Shown in pieces: positions 6,150 to 11,466 of a stretch of DNA of 11,466 bases. Positions within the stretch are counted from its first letter, which is position 1; every line of letters begins with the position of its first letter. The DNA is from Thermodesulfobacteriota bacterium (GTDB lineage: Bacteria; Desulfobacterota; RBG-13-43-22). The translations under genes were made by a program, and so were the position numbers. The stretch spans positions 1 through 11,466 of the forward strand of contig JALOOY010000009.1 of NCBI GenBank assembly GCA_025454185.1, in the 5' to 3' direction. The notes below the pieces were generated by a model that searched no databases, was not told where the DNA came from, and saw only the letters and a list, made by a program, of their open reading frames with translations.

Positions 6150-7130
6150 ATGGACCATGTGGTGGGCCTGGGATCCCTGAACGTAGATTATATCTATGAG
6201 GCAGAGGACCCGTCCTTTCTGGGACCCTTTTACCCCGAGGGAATAAAACGTCGACAGTGGGTGCTTACGGATACCCGGCGGATAGAGGCGTTACAAGGGG
6301 AGTTGCGAAAAAAGTCCAGGATGATCGCCCGCTGCGGCGGCGGGAGCGCCGCCAACACGGTCTTCGCGCTGGCCAGGATGGGCTTCCAGAGCGGCATGAT
6401 CGGGAAGGCGGGGGGCGACGAGGACGGTGACTTCCTCCGGAAGGAAATGGCCATCGTCCCCCGGCTCCGGATCGCTCCGGGTAACCGCACCGGTCAGGCC
6501 CTGATCATTCTGGGACCCGACCGGGACCGCATCATCATCCTGCTGCCCTATGCCAACCGGGAGCTGACCTGGGCCGACCTGGATCCGGATTTCGTCCGCA
6601 CCTTCCGGATGCTCCATCTGACTTCTTTGCCGGGGGAGGGGCTGGCCCTGCAGACCCGCTTGGCGCAAATGGTTTCCGGCACGGTGCAGATCAGCTTCGA
6701 TCCTGGGGAAACCTATGCCCGGCGCGGTCTGGAGTCCCTAACGCCTTTGCTGACCCTGTGTCAGATCTTGTTTATCACGCAGGGGGAACTGGAACTGTTG
6801 ACCGGGCGGGAATGGCGGGACGGCATCAGGGAAGTACTGGACTTGGGGACCCGGTTGGTGGTGGTAAAGAAGAAAGGTTCCGGCGCTCTGATCCGGGAGG
6901 CCCATGAAACCTGGGACCTTCCCGCCCCGGTGATGCAAGCCAAGGATACCACCGGCGCCGGCGACGTCTTCGCCGCCGGCTTCCTGGGCGGGGTTCTCCA
7001 GGGCCTGCCCCTGCCGGCCTGCGGTGCTCTGGGGCTGGCCCTGGCCCGGCAAAGTATGATGGGAATAGGGCGGGGGGCCTATCCGACGAAGGCGGATTTC
7101 GAAGCCGCAATTGGTTTTTTGGAGCAATAG
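6150..7130 (+). CDS. PfkB-family carbohydrate/nucleoside kinase
   Basis: This is a 326-residue ribokinase-fold protein of usual length. It begins V-V-G-L-G-S-L-N-V-D-Y (4-14). The N-terminal signature G-G-G-S-A-A-N-T (63-70) with A-R-M-G (75-78) is followed by a lid region. The C-terminal PfkB signature D-T-T-G-A-G-D-V-F-A-A-G-F (266-278) contains the catalytic Asp272 and anion hole. The substrate cannot be read from sequence; the group includes ribokinase, adenosine kinase and others. The ATG abuts the stop of the lipS2-like gene (TAGATG), so the two are translated as a unit, which suggests a function tied to the lipoate locus or its cofactor supply. A terminator-like stem-loop follows at 7194-7230. 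Confidence 0.85.
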   Translation: MDHVVGLGSLNVDYIYEAEDPSFLGPFYPEGIKRRQWVLTDTRRIEALQGELRKKSRMIARCGGGSAANTVFALARMGFQSGMIGKAGGDEDGDFLRKEMAIVPRLRIAPGNRTGQALIILGPDRDRIIILLPYANRELTWADLDPDFVRTFRMLHLTSLPGEGLALQTRLAQMVSGTVQISFDPGETYARRGLESLTPLLTLCQILFITQGELELLTGREWRDGIREVLDLGTRLVVVKKKGSGALIREAHETWDLPAPVMQAKDTTGAGDVFAAGFLGGVLQGLPLPACGALGLALARQSMMGIGRGAYPTKADFEAAIGFLEQ

Positions 7131-7193
7131 TTTTTGACTGGCCAATTAATAGCGGAAGCCGATGAACGGCTGTTCCTTTGGGGCGTCGTTTAA

Positions 7194-7230
7194 GGCTTAT
7201 TGGATTTGGAATAAGGCCGGGAATTTTTTT
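7194..7230 (+). terminator. Probable intrinsic terminator after the kinase gene
   Basis: GGCTTATT (7194-7201) pairs with AATAAGGCC (7210-7218, one bulge) around an 8-base loop, and a T7 run follows at 7224-7230. It lies 64 bases after the kinase stop and would end the lipS2-kinase transcript. The stem is only moderately strong. Confidence 0.5.
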
Positions 7231-7236
7231 GTCAAA

Positions 7237-7265
7237 TTGAGTAATTTTACTCAACAGTTGAGTAA
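7237..7265. promoter_or_regulatory. Palindromic operator with a third half-site
   Basis: TTGAGTAATTTTACTCAA (7237-7254) is a perfect 18-bp palindrome, and a third half-site TTGAGTAA follows at 7258-7265. Such spaced half-sites are typical of dimeric repressor binding. No intact gene starts nearby; it probably once controlled the gene whose C-terminal remnant lies at 7294-7482. Confidence 0.5.
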
Positions 7266-7293
7266 ATCAGTGGAAAGCTCAAAAACACCTTAA

Positions 7294-7482
7294 TATTGCT
7301 GGAATTCGCCTTTCTGGTCAGCGGCCTGGAACTTTTTTCCCGGGGACAAAAACGTAAACGCGGCAGCAGGTCTGAACCGTTTCCGCCAACGCTATCCCCA
7401 GGCACAGGCTATGCTGGTGGGAGGGCCGGGGATCCCGCTGGCGGAATTTTTCGCCCGGCCCCCCCAAGCCTGGTTTACTTGA
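7294..7482 (+). pseudogene. C-terminal remnant resembling an AAA/DUF4143-type ATPase
   Basis: A frame open from 7294 to the TGA at 7480-7482 has no start codon in a sensible place but reads like a real protein end. Key stretches are P-G-D-K-N-V, A-A-G-L-N-R-F-R-Q-R-Y-P (the last Pro is codon 7390-7392), then A-M-L-V-G-G-P-G-I-P-L-A-E-F-F-A-R-P and a final W-F-T. That pattern (helix ending RYP, a strand L-V-G-G, then G-I-P-L-x-E-F) resembles, from memory, the C-terminal end of AAA ATPases carrying DUF4143. The N-terminal ATPase region is absent; only 28 bases separate the operator from this frame, so most of the gene seems deleted. The family call is tentative. Its last codons overlap the end of the convergent TPR gene by 8 bases. 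Confidence 0.4.
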
Positions 7483-9766
7483 TCTTCTGTAGCGTGGCCC
7501 GGGCCTCCTCCGCTCCCGAAAACTTGGGGTCCAGTTCCAGGGCCTTTTTCAGCTCCTGGCGGGCCAGGTCTTTCTGGTTGTTCTTGAAATAGGCCAGACC
7601 CAGGTGGTAGTGGATCACCGCGTTGTCCTTGACCTTCTCCAGCGCTTCCTTGAAATAGACGATGGCCCGGGTGGGGATGTTCTTTTTGTAATAGACCCAG
7701 CCCAGGGTATCGGAGATGGAGGGGTCCTCCGGAAACTGTTCCTTGGCCATCTGGGCCAGGTTCAGGGCCTCGTCGACATTCTCCCCCTTCTCCGCATAGA
7801 GATAGGCCAGGTTGTTGGCCGCCGGGGCGAACTTGGGATTGACCTTCAGGGCCTTCTGGTAGGCTTCTTTGGCCTTTTCCAGGTTATTCTGGTTCTGGTA
7901 GATGATGCCCAGCCCCATGTGGGCCGCCAGGGCGTTGGGGTTCTGTTGCAGGGCCGTCTGAAACTGCTGCACGGCCTTGTCCACCAGGTTGTGCCGCGCG
8001 TAAAAACCCGCCAGGGAGAGGTGAAAACCGTTCACGTTGGGGTCCAGCTCCAGGGCCTTTTTATACGCCGCTTCGGCTTTCCCCAGGTCCTGGTTCATCT
8101 CCTGAACCCGTCCCAGCAGATTTTGGAAAAAGGCGTTTTTCGGTTGGAGTTGTATCTGGGCCTCCACCCGCTGCACGGCTTTCTTGATGTCCTTCTGATT
8201 GATGTAAATCCCGACAATCAGGTTGAGCGCTTCCAGGTAATTGGGCTGCAGGGAAAGGGCCTTTTCCAGTTGCCCCAGGGCCTCCTTGTCCTTGCGCTGG
8301 GCCAGCAGCACGCGCCCCTTGTGAAAATAGCCGGCCGGATTTTGCGGGGCCGCCTGAATGGCCTCGTCAAAGGCCCGGGCGGCCCCGGCCAGGTCCTTTT
8401 TCAGGAAGAGCGCGTTGCCCAGCAGCAACTGGGCCGGCAGGGATTTGGGATTGTTTTTCAGGACCTCCTGGCTTTGTTCCGCCGCCAGTTCTCCGGCCCC
8501 GCTTTTCAGATGGATTTCGGCCAGCAGCAGACGGGCTTCGTCCCACTTGGGATTCAACTTGACGGCCTCGATCAACTGATTTTTGGCCTGTTGCACGTCG
8601 TTCACCCCCAACTGGGCCAGGGCCAGATAATAATGGGCCGGGGCTGATTTGGGATTGTCCTTGAGATAAGGCTGCAACAGTCCGCTGGCCTCCTTGAATT
8701 CTTTTTTGGCCAGGTGCAGACGTCCCTTTAAAAAGGTCCCCTCATGACTCTTGGGGTTGATTTTCAGGATTTTTTCAATCTGCTCGGAGGCCTGCTCATA
8801 TTTTTTATCTTTCAGGGCCATTTCGGCCAGGCGGGCCAGGCCCGGGACATTCTTGGCGTCCTCTTTAACGGCCTGCTGGTAGGCCTCGGCGGCCTTGTCC
8901 TTTTTGCCCCAGGCCAGGTAAAAATCCCCCAGGTGCAGACGGGAGGCGGCTTTCTGGGGATCGAGCTCCACGGCCTTGAGAAACTGTTTTTCCGCCTCCT
9001 CCGGTTTGTTGACCGAGGCAAAGAAGTTGCCCAGGACCATCACCGGACCCGGGTCCTTGGGGTCGATCTGGACGGCTTCCCGGTAGACGGCCTCGGCCGG
9101 CTCTTTTTTCCCGGTCCGGTGATAGAAGCCGGCCAGGCCGTAGCGGGCCGGCAGGGACTTGGGGTCCACCTTGACGGCGTCCTTGAAGGTCTGTTCGGCC
9201 ATGATCAGGTCTTTTTTCAGGAGGTAAATCTGGGCGAGCTGCAGGTAGATCTCTACCTTTTTAGGGTCTTTCTCCAGGGCCTTGCGGGCCTCGGCGATGG
9301 CCTTTTCCGGGTCTTTATCCACGGCGTAGAGGGTGCTGCTCAGGAGGTGGGCCTGGGGATTTTCCGGGTCCTTGAGGGCGACTTTCTCCACCTGTTCCCG
9401 GGCTTTGGGCAGGTCCCGGGCCAAGAGGTAGAGATAACCGAGCTGGAGCCGGGCGTCGGTCTGGCCGGGATCCAGCTCCACGCTTTTGCTGAAGGAGGCG
9501 AAGGCCCCCTGGAGGTTGCGAACCTTCAGGTAGGACAGCCCCAGCTTGTAATGGGCCTTGGCATCCTTGGGATCGAGCTGGAGAACGTTTTTGTACTCGA
9601 TGACGGCCTCGTTGAACTTGTTCTCGGAAAAATATTTTTCCCCCTTTTTCCAGTGACGGGCCAGCTTGGCTTCCTTGCTGCAACCGACCAGGCCGGCCAG
9701 AAAAAACAGAGCCAGCGCGAAGATTAATACAGTTTTCCAGAACCCTTTGTTGTCGATCGGTTTCAT
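7475..9766 (-). CDS. TPR-repeat lipoprotein with about 21 repeats
   Basis: This is a 763-residue predicted lipoprotein. The signal peptide (K11 then a hydrophobic core) ends in L-V-G-C, a good lipobox with Cys29 as the lipidated residue. From about residue 35 to the end, the protein is a continuous array of 34-residue tetratricopeptide units. I count about 21 junctions of the form x-D/N-P-x-x-x-x-A-x-x-x-L-G, from L-D-P-K-D-A-K-A-H-Y-K-L-G near the N-terminus to L-D-P-K-F-S-G-A near the C-terminus. It should form a long superhelical scaffold at the membrane. Length and layout recall PrsT-type TPR lipoproteins of PEP-CTERM/exopolysaccharide systems, but no exosortase or glycosyltransferase is in view, so this is only a suggestion. 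AAGGAG lies 10 bases before the ATG. It converges on the remnant at 7294-7482. Confidence 0.9.
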   Translation of the reverse strand: MKPIDNKGFWKTVLIFALALFFLAGLVGCSKEAKLARHWKKGEKYFSENKFNEAVIEYKNVLQLDPKDAKAHYKLGLSYLKVRNLQGAFASFSKSVELDPGQTDARLQLGYLYLLARDLPKAREQVEKVALKDPENPQAHLLSSTLYAVDKDPEKAIAEARKALEKDPKKVEIYLQLAQIYLLKKDLIMAEQTFKDAVKVDPKSLPARYGLAGFYHRTGKKEPAEAVYREAVQIDPKDPGPVMVLGNFFASVNKPEEAEKQFLKAVELDPQKAASRLHLGDFYLAWGKKDKAAEAYQQAVKEDAKNVPGLARLAEMALKDKKYEQASEQIEKILKINPKSHEGTFLKGRLHLAKKEFKEASGLLQPYLKDNPKSAPAHYYLALAQLGVNDVQQAKNQLIEAVKLNPKWDEARLLLAEIHLKSGAGELAAEQSQEVLKNNPKSLPAQLLLGNALFLKKDLAGAARAFDEAIQAAPQNPAGYFHKGRVLLAQRKDKEALGQLEKALSLQPNYLEALNLIVGIYINQKDIKKAVQRVEAQIQLQPKNAFFQNLLGRVQEMNQDLGKAEAAYKKALELDPNVNGFHLSLAGFYARHNLVDKAVQQFQTALQQNPNALAAHMGLGIIYQNQNNLEKAKEAYQKALKVNPKFAPAANNLAYLYAEKGENVDEALNLAQMAKEQFPEDPSISDTLGWVYYKKNIPTRAIVYFKEALEKVKDNAVIHYHLGLAYFKNNQKDLARQELKKALELDPKFSGAEEARATLQKIK

Positions 9767-9900
9767 GCCAGTGCTCCTTGGATGTTCTTACCCCACCAAT
9801 AATCATCTATCGGAAATGTATAGCATATTATTGAAGGAAAACTAAACCCCGAATTTTAGGGTTGTCAGGCGCCGGCGCCGGCGGGCATAATAGCCCCTGC

Positions 9901-9934
9901 CGGTAAACGGAGAGCGGTCTCAGACCATTTACCG
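9901..9934. repeat. Inverted repeat CGGTAAACGG / CCATTTACCG
   Basis: Ten-base arms at 9901-9910 and 9925-9934 pair with one mismatch (G-U in RNA) around a 14-base loop that contains GGTCTCAGACC overlapping the right arm. It could be a weak terminator, a regulator site or a repeat relic; no T-run follows. Confidence 0.45.
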
Positions 9935-9941
9935 TACTCGG

Positions 9942-9990
9942 ATGTTTGATGTTGAATGTTGAATGTTGGATGTTCGATGTTGAATGTCCG
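9942..9990. repeat. Tandem heptad repeat, seven ATGTTNN units
   Basis: Seven head-to-tail 7-base units fill exactly 49 bases: ATGTTTG, ATGTTGA twice, ATGTTGG, ATGTTCG, ATGTTGA, ATGTCCG. The first five bases are constant except in the last unit, and the last two vary. The same heptad recurs at 5046-5066. Confidence 0.8.
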
Positions 9991-10090
9991 TCTTTATTTT
10001 CAAACTAAACTCCCCTGCTCGGGGCGAGCACCCCCGAACATGAAAAAGATATTTTTGGGCAATAGGCAATGGGTAAAGTTTGTTAATCTA

Positions 10091-10205
10091 GCAAAAAGTC
10101 CGCAAGGGAGTCATTGCGAGGAGAGAAGCGACGAAGCAATCCCCAGGAATCAGCGCAGTTCGAGCGGGGGATTGCTTCGCTCCGCTCGCAAGGACGACTT
10201 TTTGC
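10091..10205. repeat. 115-bp palindromic, MITE-like element
   Basis: The perfect 10-bp ends GCAAAAAGTC (10091-10100) and GACTTTTTGC (10196-10205) enclose a second, imperfect pair: CATTGCGAGGAGAGAAGCG followed by ACGAAGCAATCCCC, against GGGGGATTGCTTCGC followed by TCCGCTCGCAAGGACGA. The core of the 'CATTGCGAG...GAAGCAATC' type is familiar to me as a dispersed intergenic repeat in many environmental bacteria. It encodes nothing. No clear target-site duplication flanks it. Confidence 0.75.
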
Positions 10206-10258
10206 GAAACCATCAGTTTGTATTTTAGCCCAAACGGTGCGAACCATTCAGGAACACT

Positions 10259-10963
10259 ATGCATTTCAAACACAAGAGCCTGTGGTTGCTTTGTTTCTTG
10301 TCGGGATTCCTGTTCCTCTCCGGGTGTCAGGGAGTCTATTTCAAGGGCGAGACCGCGGAGAAGGTGGTGGCCCTGACCCTGGACGACGGCCCGGACCCGG
10401 TCTACACGCCGCAGGTCCTGGATATTCTGGAGCGCTTTCAGGTAAAGGCCACATTCTTTTTGATCGGCCGCCAGGCCCAGGTCCATCCCGAGCTGGTCCG
10501 CGCCATCAAGGACCGGGGGCAGGCCATCGGCAACCATTCCCAGAACCATCACTTTTATCTCTCCTGGCTGGGGCCGGAACGGATGCGTGCGGAGGTTCTG
10601 GATACCCAGGAGGTGATTTTTCAAATCAACGGGGAATACCCGCGCTATTTCCGCGCCCCCCTGGGCTGGGTGTCCAGCGAGCTCGTGGCCCTCTGCCGGG
10701 AACTGAAACTGCCCATCATCAACGGTTCGATAAAGGCCGGGGACGTATCGAACCCCGGAACGGATCAGATCGTCGAAGCCGTCCTTTCCCGGGTGCAAAA
10801 CGGGGATATCATCATTCTCCACGATGCCGGAGGGGTGGAGGGATACCGGAATCGACGCCAGACCCTGGAGGCCCTGCCGATAATAATAGAAAGGTTGAAA
10901 GAAAAAGGTTATCAATTTGTATTTCTTGATGAACTTATATATGTACCTTCTGAGAATCGCTAA
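10259..10963 (+). CDS. NodB-type polysaccharide deacetylase lipoprotein
   Basis: This is a 234-residue carbohydrate esterase family 4 enzyme. The signal peptide ends L-S-G-C (lipobox), with Cys23 as the lipid anchor. The NodB motifs appear in order: T-L-D-D-G-P-D (40-46) with catalytic Asp42 and metal Asp43, H-S-x-x-H (93-97) giving the two metal histidines, R-A-P-L-G (132-136), and I-I-L-H-D (185-189) with catalytic His188. It should hydrolyse N-acetyl (or O-acetyl) groups from a cell-wall or exopolysaccharide outside the cytoplasm, and all key residues are present. Length is that of a bare NodB domain with no extra carbohydrate-binding module. The ATG has CAGGAA about 5 bases upstream, and the stop codon lies in the hairpin that follows. 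The TPR lipoprotein gene is divergent to it across the repeat-rich spacer. Confidence 0.92.
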   Translation: MHFKHKSLWLLCFLSGFLFLSGCQGVYFKGETAEKVVALTLDDGPDPVYTPQVLDILERFQVKATFFLIGRQAQVHPELVRAIKDRGQAIGNHSQNHHFYLSWLGPERMRAEVLDTQEVIFQINGEYPRYFRAPLGWVSSELVALCRELKLPIINGSIKAGDVSNPGTDQIVEAVLSRVQNGDIIILHDAGGVEGYRNRRQTLEALPIIIERLKEKGYQFVFLDELIYVPSENR

Positions 10964-11014
10964 TTTATTTCAGGCAAAATCACGGCTTTGCCGGGGGTTT
11001 GCCTGAAATAAATT
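10962..11014 (+). terminator. Long perfect hairpin at the end of the deacetylase gene
   Basis: Seventeen-base arms (10962-10978 and 10998-11014) are perfectly complementary around a 19-base loop that itself contains CGGC-TTT-GCCG. The left arm begins inside the TAA stop (10961-10963). It separates the deacetylase from the fur promoter, which begins 4 bases later. No U-run follows, so it is an atypical terminator or 3' stabiliser. Confidence 0.6.
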
Positions 11015-11017
11015 CCT

Positions 11018-11045
11018 TTGACAAGGGAAATTTTATGGTTATAAT
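11018..11045 (+). promoter_or_regulatory. Consensus sigma-70 promoter of the fur-family gene
   Basis: TTGACA (11018-11023), a 16-base spacer and TATAAT (11040-11045) are both perfect hexamers. Expected transcription starts near 11052, leaving a leader of about 23 bases without a clear Shine-Dalgarno. Confidence 0.8.
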
Positions 11046-11073
11046 GAAAATGAAATTCATTTTCATTATAACC
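11037..11073. promoter_or_regulatory. Perfect 37-bp Fur-box palindrome
   Basis: GGTTATAATGAAAATGAA, a central A, then its exact inverse (11056-11073). The core TGAAAATGAAATTCATTTTCA matches the Fur consensus of repeated NATWAT hexamers. It covers the -10 box and the start site, so bound protein would block the promoter; autoregulation of the gene that follows is likely. Confidence 0.85.
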
Positions 11074-11074
11074 G

Positions 11075-11466
11075 ATGGAAAAAAATTTACTCATAGAAAC
11101 AATTAGTTCTCGCGGTTATCGGCAAAGCACCCGACGCAACCGCATCGTGGAGACGTTCTTAGGGTTAGAGGGACATGTATCGGCCGAGGAATTGCTGGCC
11201 CGGGTCCGGGAAAAAGACCCACGGGTTGGACTGACCACGGTCTATCGAACCTTGAAACTCCTGACTCGCTGCGGTCTGGCCGTTGAAAGAAAATTCAATC
11301 GTCAGATCAGTATGTTCGAGCCTGTACCGCAAGGAAAACATCACGACCATCTGATTTGTCTCGGGTGTGGGACCATCCTGGAGTTTGAAAACCAGGCCAT
11401 AGAGAGCCTGCAGGAGTCGGTAGCGAAGGAAAAGCGTTTTCGGATAACCCGCCATGTCCTGGAACT
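11075..11466 (+). CDS. fur: Fur-family metalloregulator (cut by right edge)
   Basis: The first 130 codons of a Fur-family repressor are present and the end lies beyond the window; typical members have 140-150 residues, so only the C-terminal tail is missing. The winged-helix DNA-binding part includes G-H-V-S-A-E-E-L (33-40) and T-T-V-Y-R-T-L (54-60), the recognition helix. The metal site follows as H-H-D-H-L-I-C-L-G-C-G (89-99), with Cys95 and Cys98 as the structural zinc ligands, then L-E-F-E (102-105). Family members sense iron, peroxide or zinc; the Fur-box upstream of its own gene fits an iron regulator, though PerR or Zur cannot be ruled out. The ATG at 11075 is two bases past the palindrome with no ribosome site. 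Confidence 0.92.
   Translation, partial: MEKNLLIETISSRGYRQSTRRNRIVETFLGLEGHVSAEELLARVREKDPRVGLTTVYRTLKLLTRCGLAVERKFNRQISMFEPVPQGKHHDHLICLGCGTILEFENQAIESLQESVAKEKRFRITRHVLE

Larger units (their letters stand above)
9767..10258. other. Repeat-rich gene-free spacer
   Basis: No gene is supported in these 492 bases. From left to right it holds the TPR gene's ribosome site, a weak -10-like TATACA on the minus strand (9822-9817), a GC-rich palindrome GGCGCCGGCGCC (9868-9879), the inverted repeat at 9901-9934, the heptad array at 9942-9990 and the 115-bp inverted-repeat element at 10091-10205. A frame running from 9956 across these repeats is not a protein gene. The last 50 bases carry the leader of the deacetylase gene, with CAGGAA 5 bases before its ATG. 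Confidence 0.65.

Noticed and set aside
7604..9727. Two long plus-strand open frames (7604-8647 and 8744-9727) opposite the TPR gene
   Set aside because: They are antisense shadows of regular TPR codons in GC-rich DNA; their Gly/Leu/Val-rich translation mirrors the repeat and has no domain or ribosome site.
9942..9990. Heptad array considered as a CRISPR
   Set aside because: Units are 7 bases with no unique spacers; this is a simple tandem repeat.
10088..10915. Minus-strand open frame opposite the deacetylase
   Set aside because: The plus-strand frame has all NodB motifs and a lipobox; the minus frame also runs through the palindromic element.

Overview
The window is GC-rich. Its gene content includes an FHA protein, a long TPR lipoprotein, a two-enzyme radical-SAM lipoyl synthase locus, a Fur regulator, and intergenic spacers full of short repeats. 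This fits an environmental Desulfobacterota (deltaproteobacterial) genome. That placement is inferred from gene families and style, not from any marker gene.

Layout, left to right. (1) On the minus strand are the N-terminal part of an FHA-domain protein (running off the left edge) and a small Pro/Ala-rich lipoprotein with a BamE/SmpA-like domain, which ends in a hairpin. (2) On the plus strand, 1289-7130 holds five genes that look like an alternative lipoate-assembly locus: a radical SAM protein (LipS1-like), a lipoate-protein ligase fused to a Cys-rich DUF116 domain, a geranylgeranyl-reductase-like FAD oxidoreductase (LipT-like), a second radical SAM protein (LipS2-like) and a PfkB-family kinase. 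Genes overlap or abut within two blocks (1289-4882 and 5094-7130). The blocks are separated by a 211-base spacer holding a palindromic element and heptad repeats. (3) Between 7131 and 7482 lie a probable terminator, a TTGAGTAA-type palindromic operator, and what looks like the C-terminal scrap of a lost AAA/DUF4143-type ATPase gene. (4) On the minus strand is a 763-residue lipoprotein with about 21 TPR units. (5) A repeat-rich, gene-free spacer (9767-10258) carries a heptad tandem repeat and a 115-bp inverted-repeat element. (6) On the plus strand are a NodB-type polysaccharide deacetylase lipoprotein ending in a long hairpin, then a consensus sigma-70 promoter overlapped by a perfect Fur-box palindrome, and a Fur-family gene cut by the right edge.

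How the genes may work together. In the known sLpl(AB)-LipS1/LipS2 pathway, a ligase attaches octanoate or lipoate to a lysine of the carrier protein. LipS2 and then LipS1 insert sulfur at C8 and C6, replacing classical LipB/LipA. The locus here matches that set. Its unusual points are the DUF116 domain fused to the ligase and the PfkB kinase joined to the second radical SAM gene. No lipoyl carrier protein (GcvH/LbpA-like) is present in the window. The TPR lipoprotein, FHA protein and deacetylase suggest envelope or polysaccharide functions, but nothing in the sequence ties them to the lipoate locus.
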